Below, in pieces: positions 7,770 to 16,552 of a stretch of 18,698 bases of DNA; within the stretch, counting starts at the first letter, position 1, and the number at the start of each line of letters is the position of its first letter. Where the stretch lies: positions 1 to 18,698 of the forward strand of contig NAVB01001034.1 in assembly GCA_002179805.1 (NCBI GenBank), written 5' to 3'. A program made the position numbers and the translations under genes. The notes beneath the pieces are model-generated. The model did not search any database. It saw only the letters and a list, made by a program, of their open reading frames with translations, and had not been told where the DNA came from. Source of the stretch: Acanthamoeba lenticulata. Taxonomy: Eukaryota > Discosea > Longamoebia > Acanthamoebidae.

Positions 7770-9623
7770 ATGCAGAGCCAGGAAGAGAAGGAGGTGGTTC
7801 AGGAAACTGGCAAGCAGGGCGACAAGGCTGCCCACAAGCCTTTCTTCGTTGACCCAAAGAAGGTCGGCTCTTTTTTTCTTGTTAATCGAAATATTCTACT
7901 TGCAGTGCAGGGGTAGCTCTGCAGCGCTTTATTCACGACTTTGCTGTTTGAGTCGATTTATTAATTTAAAAATATACCATAAATTATATTGCGCGACAAC
8001 TGCTCAGGTGGGCGATTTGTCGAATGCCAACTTCCCGATGGATGCCGAGGGTCGCGTCTACCACTTGGGCGTCAAGGCCGGCGAAGGTGCCTTTTCCTTC
8101 CATGTTTATTTATTAGCTTTATTTTTTTAATATTTTTAATTAACTTATTTTTTTAAAAAATTATGTTCTCTATTTTTCGTAGTGGCCAACCGGATCCTGA
8201 GCGTGGGCGACTCGGGCCGCGCGTCGCTGCTGGCGACGTTCTTTGACGACCCGGCCACGACCTTCACGCGCGCGTCGACGCGCGGGTTCGTGATCCACAC
8301 GGGCCGTCGCAACGGCGTGCCGCTCACCATCATCGCCACGGGCATGGGCATCCCCATGATCGACTTTGTCGTCCGCGAGTGCCGGTGCGTTGCGTGCCGC
8401 GCCTCACCTCACGACCGCACACACCTACACACACTAACACACACACGCGTGTGTCGTGTCGTGTGCTCGTGTCGTGTCGTGTCGTGTCGTGCGGCGCGCT
8501 GTGCAGGGCGATCGTCGAGGGTCCGATGGTCATCGCACGATTCGGAACGTGCGGCACGCCCCAGGCCGACATCCCGATCGGCTCCATCTGCGTCGCCTCC
8601 AAGGTCCGCCGCTCGTGCACGCCTCCTCCCCCCTCCTCCGTGTGTGCACACGCGCAAGCACACACACACAAGCTCATGGCACACGCGCGCGGGGAGCAGG
8701 GATCGATCTGCGCGACGCGCAAGTACGACGCGTTCCTGGAGAGCCCGCCGGCGGCGGACGCCCCGCGCAAGGCCCTCGACTACTACGCGCTCTCGCGCAT
8801 CTGCCCGGCTGACTCGACCCTCTCGTCCCTCGTCCGCTTCCTCCTCCTCCTCTTCTTCTTCTCATGATGACGATCATCATCTTCATGGAGCTGACACGCG
8901 TCGCGGCTGTGCAGATCATCGAGAAGCTTAAGAAGGCGGTGCGGCCAGAGATCATCCACGAGGGCCTCAACATCACCGGCGACTCTTTCTACAGCAGCCA
9001 AGGCACGCACGCACCGCAACTATTTTATTCTTTATTTCTTTATTTATTCTTTATTTATTCTTTTTATTTCTTATTTAATTGGTATTTTATTTGAATTTAT
9101 TTGGGCTGACGCACGCGACAATACAGGGCGCGTGACGACCCACTTTGACGACTACAACGAGGCCCTCCTGGACGAGGTCCTCGAGGTCCACCCGGACGTG
9201 GCCACTCTCGAGATGGAGACCTTCCACCTGTACGAGCTCCTGTTCTCCCTCTGCGCACGCGTGCGGGTGCGCGTGTGTGCGTGTGTTTGCTGACGTCGAG
9301 TGCGCGCGCGTGTGCGGTGGGTAGGTTCCACCTGGCGCATTGCAGCCGGGGATCGATCACGGCGTCGGCGGCGACGATCGTGCTGGCGCAGCGGCGATCG
9401 GGAGCCTTCCTGGACCACACCACCACGCGCCAGCTCGAGCGCGACGGCGGCTGCGCCGTCCTCGACGCCCTCGCCGCCTACCCGCTCCCCGACGCCGTAC
9501 AATCTCGCACCCGCGACAATTATCTATTCTTTTAACTTTTAACCAAAAAAAAAAAAAAAAACAAAAAACAAAAAACAGGAGCTCATGAACGGCGTGGATT
9601 GCGTGTGGAACCGTCAGGCCTGA
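7770..9623 (+). CDS. UPP1: uridine phosphorylase (nucleoside phosphorylase family)
   Basis: Nine exons: 7770-7862, 8008-8086, 8183-8394, 8517-8603, 8700-8831, 8915-9002, 9127-9229, 9325-9496, 9579-9623, giving 336 residues. The enzyme splits uridine with phosphate into uracil and ribose-1-phosphate. Visible motifs: VGDSGRA (GDxxR phosphate site), IIATGMGIP, ARFGTCG (phosphate-binding Arg/Thr), GDSFYSSQGR (typical of the eukaryotic UPP type), LEMETFHLFHLAHC (EMET ribose-binding motif) and a closing segment GVDCVWNRQ. Intron 6 appears to use a GC donor (CAAG|GCACGC), because only that junction restores SSQGRV. The last intron has an A-rich tract instead of pyrimidines before its AG. Introns hold GT/CA simple repeats. 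An in-frame ATG at 7668 would add 34 residues of AT-rich, non-family sequence and was not chosen. Confidence 0.93.
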
Positions 9624-9659
9624 GCGCAGCTACAGCCTTGGAAGCTGCCCAAAAAAATG

Positions 9660-9665
9660 AATAAA
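9660..9665 (+). other. polyadenylation signal AATAAA
   Basis: AATAAA lies 37 nt after the uridine phosphorylase stop codon, a normal distance for a poly(A) signal, and 95 nt before the next gene's ATG. Confidence 0.5.
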
Positions 9666-9759
9666 TTGTCGTTTCTTAAAAGGAAGACAGCCTCGAGCAC
9701 CCAGCTTGGGCACAGCGGGCTGGCTTTGTCTTGGACAAGTCACTTTTGGCTGGCGAGGG

Positions 9760-10410
9760 ATGGGTCGACCAAGGCTGTGCGTGTTGAGCCTCTTATCGGC
9801 TACAGCGCTGTTGTTGCTGCCCTTCTTCCACAGCCTTGACCAGCAGCTGCCCAAGTATGGACTCAATGTCATTGACCTGCTCCAAGTCGAGCCTCTTCTC
9901 CCAGACAATCTCTTCCGCAAGCCTCCGAACAGCAACGGCAGCTGGAGAGATGACATTGAGGATCGATCCCACCTTGGTCTTCCTGCCTCACGCGCTCCAC
10001 CGACACCTTTGCCGCATGCTGCCCGTGTACACGGGACCCCACCGACGCGGCGGCTTGCGAGACCGTCTTGCCACTTCGTCCTACGCTGGACGCTGCGTGC
10101 CGCAAGGACGCGCCACAACGAGCCAACGACACCAACTTGTCATCGTTCCTGCGCGAGCACGAGGCGCGGGAGGACTTGAGCGTGGTGAAGATCATCGACA
10201 TCGAAGGCGAGGAGTGGCACGTGTTGCCAGAGCTGGGGGCAACAGGAGCCATCAAGCTCATCGACGAGCTGATGGTCGTGTTTTGTCATCATCATCACCA
10301 ACCTGTGTTGTGCTGTTGTTCTCATCTCTTCATCTCCCCTCCCTCGGGCTCCTCCTTCTTCTTCAAGTTGTTGTTGTTTTGTCCCTCTTGCAAAGTCCTC
10401 ATCAACCTAG
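9760..10410 (+). CDS. FkbM-methyltransferase-like short membrane protein, weak model or relic
   Basis: From ATG 9760 a signal-anchor (LCVLSLLSATALLLLPFF) leads into a lumenal-type segment ending near 9976. A different frame further on (10123-10274) encodes LSSFLREHEAREDLSVVKIIDIEGEEWHVLPEL, strongly like the DIEGxEW motif of FkbM-type methyltransferases. A GT-AG intron 9977-10122 joins the two in phase; a second proposed intron 10275-10395 leads to a five-codon last exon ending TAG at 10408-10410. That gives only 127 residues, far shorter than FkbM proteins (about 250-350), with the SAM-binding first half missing. It may therefore be a truncated or decaying copy, or exons may be mis-modelled. 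The 3' end would touch the stop of the convergent PRA1 gene. Confidence 0.4.
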
Positions 10411-11632
10411 ACCGTGTCCTTGGGCTCTGGCGCGGGCGCCGCTGCGCCACCGCCGCCGCCACCCAAGTCGTACTTGGTCTGCTCTCCCCCGCCACAATGT
10501 CGTCAACATGAAGGTGCGCATAATGATGATGAAAAAGATGAAGAAGAAGGTGGTGATCAAGATGATGGCGCGCACCCGGAGCTGGGAGGCAAACTGGTGG
10601 TACTGCTCGCGCTGCTCGCCCCACTCGGTCTCGCGCCTCGCCTGGTCAGCCTGCCCCTGCATATCCTGCTCGCGCCATCATCACCATCATCGTCATCGTC
10701 ATCATCATATCAGATCTCCTTCATGTTGAGAAGATGGCGGTGATGAAGAGGTTGGAGAGGAGACCTGGAGGATGTCGTCGGCATGTTCCTGGAAGGGCGT
10801 CACCGATTCGGCGCCATCGGCGCCAAAGTGGTCGAGGAAGGACGACACCTTGTTCCCGAGCGACGGCTGGCGCAGGGCCGCGTGCACCAGCACCACTGTG
10901 GCGCAGCGCACACGCACACGCGTAGGAGCAGAGGACACGCGCGCGCACGAGTGAGTTTCTCTCCTGTGAACGCCAGCCTTCCTGGGCGAGGACAGGACGA
11001 GGGAGGAGGCGTACAGAGGGAAGCGATGCCCGCCACCCAGAGGATGGTAAAGCCCGAAGTGATGAAAAAGAGGAAGGCTGTGATGGCCACCACGCCTCCA
11101 ATCTTGTGCTTCGTGCTCAGCTAGATGTGTAGCGTGTAGATGAGCCAGTGGAAAACAAAGAGGGTTGCGAAATTGCGGGACAGATTGAGAAGATGAGCAC
11201 TGTGTGGGGAGAAGGCTGAAGAGAGGGGACTACCTCCGTCCCAGCCACGCGCATGGAAGTAGAATTGATGACCATGAAGTAAGAGTAAGAGAGGAAGCCG
11301 AATCCTATGGCTACGATCATGAGAGGAGCGGCGAACCTGGTGATCAACAGACGCAGAAAGAGATAAGTGAGGAAGAAGCAAACAGATTTGGCGAATTAAG
11401 CCAAAAAGGAAGAATGGGGAAGAGAAATGCTTCTAGAAGGGCGTTCGCACAGGCCATAGCCAAAGATGATGGCGCTAATGACGAGGTAGTTGCCCGCCCA
11501 GTGCATCAGATTGTTTTGAAGCCGCTGAAGAACCAAGTGGGGATTGGACAAGCTGGGCAGCTGCAGCTTGCTCGTGTTGGTGAATTCCTTCCATGACCTC
11601 ACCGGCATGCCCATCTTTTGGAGGACAGACAT
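10407..11632 (-). CDS. PRA1-family prenylated Rab acceptor protein
   Basis: Six minus-strand exons: 11632-11451, 11336-11234, 11120-11015, 10895-10765, 10665-10576, 10478-10407, GT-AG and in phase, giving 227 residues. PRA1/JWA proteins are small polytopic proteins of ER, Golgi and endosome membranes that interact with Rab GTPases. The fingerprint is clear: an N-terminal SWKEF...RLQNNLMHWAGNYLVI, a hydrophobic pair (IFGYGLFAAPLMIVAIGFGFLSYSYF), a polar turn (GTELSTKHKIGG), a second hydrophobic pair (VVAITAFLFFITSGFTILWVAGIASLLV) and then LVHAALRQPSLGNKV, matching the family's LHASLR...NK motif. The C-terminus is unusual in length: a Gln/Glu-rich helix (DQARRETEWGEQREQYHQF) followed by a Gly run and PAPEPKDTV. 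Skipping the intron between exons 2 and 3 would put a stop after the anchor. Confidence 0.85.
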
Positions 11633-11847
11633 TCACACAGATGAAACAGAGAGGCGTCGCTACACGAGAAGCGCGAGTTGTTTTTGTGCCCGCAACAGGT
11701 GCCTAACCCCACGAGGTATGTTAGGAATGCCACAAAACAGATGAGAGCAAATTACTCGAATATTCGTGTGATTGTATTTTTGTGCAGTATTTACAGTTTC
11801 CGTTTTCCTGTGCTACCAGGAAGGATGAAGGCAGGATGAACCACCAC
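11633..11847. other. short intergenic gap, homeobox 3' flank and PRA1 promoter
   Basis: A 215-bp gap between two minus-strand genes. It is AT-rich near 11745-11800 and must carry the end of the homeobox transcript and the start of PRA1. No AATAAA in minus orientation and no clear promoter motif are seen. Confidence 0.5.
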
Positions 11848-13230
11848 TTAGTGGTCTTCGGGGAGCATGTCGAGCTTGCCGTCAAACCCGACAGCGAGGT
11901 TGTGGAAAGTAACTTCTCGCTTTCCGCCGCTCTCGCTCTCGTGGTGCTCCTTGTGCTCGTTGTCGATGCGCTTGAGGCGGGCGCGCTTGTTCTGGAACCA
12001 GATGGTGATGCTACGCTCCTTCATGCCCAGCTTCTTGGCGATCACCTTCTTGGTCGACGGCCCGGGGAAGGGCTCGACAGCAAACACCTGCTCGAGCACG
12101 GCCACCTGGCGCGCCGAGATGCGTCGTCGCGGCTTCTTCTGGCCCTTGGCGGCGGCTTCTTCGTCGCTCGCCTCGTCGACTATCACGTCAGCGCCATTCA
12201 GGATGTCATCCAGCGTTGGCAGCGCCGAGACCACATCGGCGGCCGGGCCGGTCGTCGGCGATGACGGCGAAGATGAAGACGGCGATGGTGATGAAGGCGA
12301 GAAGGATGATGAAGGCGGGGTCAGGGGCGAGGCCGGCGAGGCCGTGGCCTTGTTGTTATTGGCGGCGGCGCCGCCGTTCTTGCGTTGTGACCGTTGTTGG
12401 AGGCGCTGCGCCTTGAGCTCCTGCTTCTTGTGCTGGAGCTGCTGCAGCTTGAGGACCTGCTGCTGGCGATTCCACACCTTGAGGACCAGCTCCGTGTGCT
12501 GCTGCGGGTCGAGCTGCTCGCGCTGGAGCTGGAGCTGCAGGTGCGGGAACAAGCTCAGGTCGCCCTTGAACGCCGACGCCACGGCCGTCGCCTGCGGCAG
12601 CTGCGAAGAAGAAGAGGAGGACGATGAAGATGGTGCCGGCGTCGTCGTCGAGGCGGACGAGGTGGCTTCCGCCTTCAAGCGCTTCTCCTTGGGGAGGCTC
12701 GTCGGCGGTCGGGACGGCGCCTTTCGCTTGGGGGAGGAAGAAGGCGAGGAGGAGGAGGAGGATGACGCTGGCGAAGATGGCGCGGTGTAGACATCGGGCT
12801 CCTGCTTGATGGCAGTCGCTGTCGAGTCATCGTTGTTGAGGAGATACGACACCGAAAGGCGCTGGTTGTTGTTGTTGTTGTTCTCGCTTGTCGGGGCCGG
12901 GCTAGAGGCCGACATCATCGTCGTCATTGGCCAGGGCGACAAGGGAAGTAGAGACGGAAAGAAGGGATTGTTTCCGCCGGTCGCCAAGTAGGTCGAGAGT
13001 AGCGGAAGCTGCTGCTGTTGTTGTTGTTGTTGATGTTGCTGCTGGGAAGCCGCCATGACGCTAAAGGCCGACAGGTTGGGGAGGATGAAGAGAGGCAAGG
13101 TCGCGGTGGGTGTAGCGGGAAGAAGTGGTGGAGCTTCAGCTGGAAGCGGGGCGGCGAGAGAGGGCTTGGCGCTTCGCAACTCAAACAGGGCTTGAGCTGC
13201 ATCTTGGTGGTGTAAACTGAGAAGTGACAT
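11848..13230 (-). CDS. Gln-rich homeodomain transcription factor
   Basis: Intronless 460-residue ORF from ATG 13230. Homeodomain at about residues 366-423: a basic N-terminal arm (KKPRRRISARQ), helix 1 (VAVLEQVFAVEP), helix 2 (TKKVIAKKLGMKE) and recognition helix SITIWFQNKRARLKR with the invariant W48, F49, N51 and R53. It is of the typical 60-residue class, not TALE. N-terminal to it are a polyglutamine tract (63-74), a poly-Asn run, long Ser runs, basic Lys/Arg-Pro patches and a Gln/Leu/Lys-rich coiled coil (about 235-290, e.g. QQQVLKLQQLQHKKQELKAQ) that could dimerise. The short C-terminal tail ends LDMLPEDH. It acts in the nucleus as a DNA-binding regulator; targets are unknown. The antisense strand is open over 307 codons, which reflects GC-rich composition. 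Confidence 0.92.
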   Translation of the reverse strand: MSLLSLHHQDAAQALFELRSAKPSLAAPLPAEAPPLLPATPTATLPLFILPNLSAFSVMAASQQQHQQQQQQQQLPLLSTYLATGGNNPFFPSLLPLSPWPMTTMMSASSPAPTSENNNNNNQRLSVSYLLNNDDSTATAIKQEPDVYTAPSSPASSSSSSSPSSSPKRKAPSRPPTSLPKEKRLKAEATSSASTTTPAPSSSSSSSSSQLPQATAVASAFKGDLSLFPHLQLQLQREQLDPQQHTELVLKVWNRQQQVLKLQQLQHKKQELKAQRLQQRSQRKNGGAAANNNKATASPASPLTPPSSSFSPSSPSPSSSSPSSPTTGPAADVVSALPTLDDILNGADVIVDEASDEEAAAKGQKKPRRRISARQVAVLEQVFAVEPFPGPSTKKVIAKKLGMKERSITIWFQNKRARLKRIDNEHKEHHESESGGKREVTFHNLAVGFDGKLDMLPEDH

Positions 13231-14088
13231 TGTCTTCAGGCAGTATGTGTGAGAACAGAGTTGAGATAAAAAGGTTGTTGGGTCTCTCCCAAAAGGCTCT
13301 GTCTTTGAGAAAACAGGCGCTCAGAATAGAGAAGTGTGGAGGTGTGCAGGGTTGGTGGGTGAGCTGGCTTTATGGCTTTGAGGCCTCCCGAGGTGGTTGA
13401 AACCGAGTTCTAAAACCCCCGAAGCGGCGCCGATCGCGCCGCCCTAAAATGTGCGGTCGACGCCAGATGCGCCGCATACTCGCGTTAGAGCCAATCGGCT
13501 CAATACGGTTGCATGAAATTTCGAATTAGTTGACTTATGCCCCAATCAAAAACACGACTACCGAACCGCCGAGTTTCGTGTCACGCGCAGAAAACGCACA
13601 AACACTCCTCTTTGCCCCGCTACCTTCTGAAATCTTGCGACATGCGTCGCGGGACGAAAGCCGCCGCGCCTCCCACGGTTCGCTGGAATGCTCCCTAACT
13701 GGCGGCGTGCGCTAAAGTGGCACCTTGGCAGAAGCCTCGCCCTGGGACCCCTGCCTTGCGCCGACCCAGAGTCCGCAATAGGCAAAACGGCGCACAACTA
13801 AATAAACTAAGGTCTTTTTTTCCTTTTTTTCTAGTCATCTCGTATCTTTGAGGGCAACTTTTGTTGATGGCTCGAAAAAGACAGTCCGGCCCTTAGGGGG
13901 GCTACTCGCCAAGAAGGTCAACAACCAAGCCGTTGTTTTGGTAAGCCATAGAAAAAGGAAATTCCCCGATCGGTGAATGAAAGTGTACCAGAATTTGAAC
14001 AATGCACTCATTCCATCCATTTTGAAGCTGTTGCTGTGTGCTCGAGAGCCAAGGTGCGGGCTGCTTCTGCACCCACAAGATTCACAAC
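13231..14088. other. bidirectional promoter region, homeobox / LEA_2-like gene
   Basis: An 858-bp gap between divergent genes. CCAAT boxes occur at 13491-13495, inside the palindromic AGCCAATCGGCT (13489-13500), and at 13542-13546. A GC-rich stretch GGCGCCGATCGCGCC lies at about 13425-13439. A strong pyrimidine tract ending CTAG (13813-13834) looks like a splice acceptor and may precede a leader exon (13835-13940). No TATA box is obvious for either gene. Confidence 0.55.
13835..13940 (+). other. candidate upstream exon, leader exon or relic
   Basis: It is preceded by a 20-nt T-rich tract plus CTAG and followed by a consensus donor GTAAGC at 13941. One frame is open and reads TFVDGSKKTVRPLGGLLAK, which has protein-like character but matches no family I can name. 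It could be a 5'-UTR exon of the LEA_2-like gene (start 14089), joined to an acceptor such as CCACAAG near 14080, or the remnant of another gene. Confidence 0.3.
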
Positions 14089-15244
14089 ATGCAGGGCCAG
14101 CGTGGCTACAACCCCGGCCCAACTACTCCTGGTACCTTTTGTTATCTAAATGTTTAAAAAACCAAAATTGACCGACCGGCATGGAACACAACATTTATTA
14201 TTGATTTTTCTTTGTGTGGCCACCCCAGGCTATGGCGGCGGCTACGGAGGTGGTTATGGTGGAGGCTATGGTGGTGGTTACGGCGCGGCGGGCGGCGACA
14301 CGGAGGGCTTTGGCGGCCCGACCTACACGCCCCACCGCTACGCGTCGGCTCCGGCCGGAAGTCGCGGCTACGAGGAGACGCCGCTCCTGACCTCAGCGCC
14401 TGCCTACGCTGTCCCTGCAGCGGATGCCGACGACTATCGCCAAACCCGCTTCGTCAAGCCACGACACCCATGCATGTACCACCGCCATCCCACCAACTTC
14501 GTGTTTTGTTTTGTTTTGTTATTTTATTGTATTTTTTATTTTTTTAAATATTTTCTATTTACATCATTGTTTTTCTATTTTTGCCTTGGTGCAGAAGCAA
14601 GCGGGCCCTGTGGGGCATCTGCGCGGCGGTGACGTTGGCCGTGCTGCTGGCCCTCGCGGTGGCGGTCTACTTCCTGTTTCCGCACACACCCACGTTCGAG
14701 CGCGAGGGTGAGAGCAATCTCGCCTTCTCGCTCGTCCCGTTCGCCATCAATTTTACCGAAAACTTCATCATCGACAACCCCAACCACGTCTCCCTCTCCC
14801 TCCACGTACGGTCTTCTTCATCTTCTACTTTTTATATATATCTATTTTATTAATTTGTTTTCCGTCGACTTACTGTTCTACATCTTGTGCGCGGTGTAGA
14901 GCCTCCACATGGACGTGTACCACCGATCGGTCGCCGTCGGGAAGGTCGTGGTGGACAAGAAGCACGTCTTCCCGGCGTCGAGCGTCGACCAGCGCCTCGG
15001 GGTCGTGGTGAGCCTCAACAACCCCTCGCCCATCGTGCTCGCCTCCTTTGTCGAAGACTGCGGCCTCAAAGGTGCGGCCTTCCTCGTGGTCTCCCTCCTC
15101 TACGTTGTTGCGTAGCATAAGTTGACGTTGCCTCCTCCACCAGGCGTACTGCCACTACACCTGAACGGCACCGCTGACGTGGGCTACGGGATCACCCACA
15201 AGTCCTTCCCCATCGCCTTTGACACCGACCTCTCCTGCCGCTAG
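14089..15244 (+). CDS. LEA_2/NDR1-HIN1-like membrane-anchored protein
   Basis: Five exons: 14089-14131, 14229-14475, 14595-14805, 14900-15071, 15144-15244, in phase, 257 residues. The cytosolic N-terminus holds a GYGGG repeat region and a disordered Pro/Ala/Tyr-rich segment. A basic SKR stop-transfer motif precedes one membrane span (ALWGICAAVTLAVLLALAVAVYFLF). The remainder resembles the LEA_2 (LEA14/WHy) beta-sandwich: FIIDNPNHVSLSLHSLHMDVYHRSVAVGKV, a central VDQRLGVVVSLNNPSPIVLASFV and a final strand ending DTDLSCR. The double NPN/NNPSP pattern is typical of this fold. Homologues in plants bind lipids or act in stress; here only a type II membrane topology is inferred. The junction between exons 2 and 3 (GCAT|GTACCA) is the least certain; the AT-rich intron there is clear. 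Confidence 0.78.
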
Positions 15245-15571
15245 CAGGCCCCCCCCCCCAAGATATTTATTTCCTGATGTTTGTCCTCACGACATAGTAC
15301 ATACAATTATTCTAAATCCTCATTTTATTGTAAAATTTATTCGGCCAGCAATTTCTTTTTCAATTAAATCAGGAAGGAAATTGGGTTGTAAAATGAAGGA
15401 AATGACTTTTTTTTATTCGCGATCTTTTCTTTTACCCCATTGGCCCAACCGCGAGGTTTTGGAAGTTCGGGGGTTGAGAGCTGGTGGCTGCGGTCCATGA
15501 GAGCTGGTATAAATTTGTCGAGTCTTGTCTTGCCTACACCAGACCACCAGCACTGCCACTCCTGTACAGAA
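15245..15571. other. intergenic: LEA_2-like 3' flank and GST promoter
   Basis: A 327-bp gap beginning with an 11-nt poly-C run (15249-15259), then an AT-rich stretch (15260-15420) likely to hold the upstream gene's 3' UTR. The GST promoter lies in the last 100 bp. No gene is seen. Confidence 0.6.
15508..15513 (+). promoter_or_regulatory. TATA box of the GST gene
   Basis: TATAAA, followed by TTTGTC, lies 64 bp upstream of the GST ATG, so transcription would start about 30 bp before the coding region. This supports the ATG at 15572 over the longer in-frame ORF that begins at 15440, upstream of the TATA box. Confidence 0.6.
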
Positions 15572-16399
15572 ATGACAGACCTCATCTTCTACGACATCTC
15601 TTCACCCATAGAACCCCGCTCCTACGCGCCCAATCCCTCCAAGAGCCGTCTGGCGCTCAGCTTCAAGCGTGTGCCCTTCAAGACGACCTGGGTGGACATC
15701 CTGGACATCCCTGCCGTTCGCAAGGGGCTCAGCTGCCCGGCCACCCGCAAGCTAGACGACGGCTCTGACTTCTACACACTGCCCATGCTGCGGGACCCGG
15801 CCTCGGGCAAGGTCGTCGGCGACTCGTTCGACATTGCCAACTATCTCGAGGACACGTTCCCAGACTCGGGCGGCTGCCTTTTCCCTGCGGACTCCACCCA
15901 CACAGGACTCGACTACGAGAGCCCCAACAAGGACACGCCATTCATCGCGCCTCTGACGACCAACCAGGGGGCCAAAAACGAGGCCTACGCCAAGTTCAAC
16001 TGGCACGTTGACGCCACCTTTACCGCCTACGTGGCGCTCGTCGGCCAGTACATGCCCTTCAACCCGAGCACGGCCGAGGGCGTTCGGGCCCTCTTCGTCA
16101 AGCGCGCACACCTGCGGTCCTGGGACGATCTCATCATTCAGGGCGAGGCAAGAGAGCAGCTCAAGGCGGCGTTCAAGGTGGCGCTGACGTCACTCGCCAA
16201 GCTGTTCATGGTCCACGAAACTGGACCGTACCTCGAGGGCGAACGGGCGACTTATGCCGACATGATCGTGGGCGGGTGGCTGAACATGCTCTCCATCACC
16301 ATGCCCGAGGAGGAGTGGAAGGATTTCAGGACGTGGCATGATGGAGTCTTTGCCCGACTGCATGATGCCTTGCAGGAGAACTATTTCGAGTGCAAGTAG
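15572..16399 (+). CDS. glutathione S-transferase-like protein (UstS-like / beta-etherase type)
   Basis: Intronless, 275 residues. The N-terminal thioredoxin-like half (about 1-100) reads LIFYDISSP...SYAPNPSKSRLALSFKRVPFKTTWVD, the arrangement seen in fungal UstS-like and LigE-type GSTs, then LPMLRDPASGKVVGDSFDIANYLEDTFPD, where the Asp-Ser pair corresponds to the glutathione gamma-glutamyl site. The helical C-terminal half (about 120-270) holds an alpha-helical GST domain with TYADMIVGGWLNML matching the conserved N-capping region. It probably conjugates or reduces small molecules with glutathione in the cytosol; substrate unknown. The start is supported by the TATA box 64 bp upstream. The lack of introns contrasts with intron-rich neighbours. 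Confidence 0.88.
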   Translation: MTDLIFYDISSPIEPRSYAPNPSKSRLALSFKRVPFKTTWVDILDIPAVRKGLSCPATRKLDDGSDFYTLPMLRDPASGKVVGDSFDIANYLEDTFPDSGGCLFPADSTHTGLDYESPNKDTPFIAPLTTNQGAKNEAYAKFNWHVDATFTAYVALVGQYMPFNPSTAEGVRALFVKRAHLRSWDDLIIQGEAREQLKAAFKVALTSLAKLFMVHETGPYLEGERATYADMIVGGWLNMLSITMPEEEWKDFRTWHDGVFARLHDALQENYFECK

Positions 16400-16451
16400 A
16401 GGACCTTGCACACCTACATTGTTCCCACCTTGCACATACAAATATAAAGAT

Positions 16452-16457
16452 TTTATT
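16452..16457 (-). other. polyadenylation signal AATAAA (minus strand)
   Basis: TTTATT on the plus strand reads AATAAA on the minus strand, 96 nt past the FYVE-PH stop codon, within the 153-bp gap that also holds the convergent GST 3' end. The GST transcript may use AATATAAA at 16441-16448. Confidence 0.4.
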
Positions 16458-16552
16458 CAACATATTTTGTTTGACATTATCTTTCGGGCCATGGTCCATG
16501 GCGAAGAGCAACGTAGCGGCATTGTAGAGAGAATAAGAAGAAGTAGAACGAT

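Noticed and set aside
11204..11596. 130-codon plus-strand ORF
   Set aside because: It overlaps PRA1 exons whose spliced minus-strand product matches the family well.
11867..12790. 307-codon plus-strand ORF across the homeobox gene
   Set aside because: It is antisense to the homeodomain and low-complexity regions; no domain is seen.
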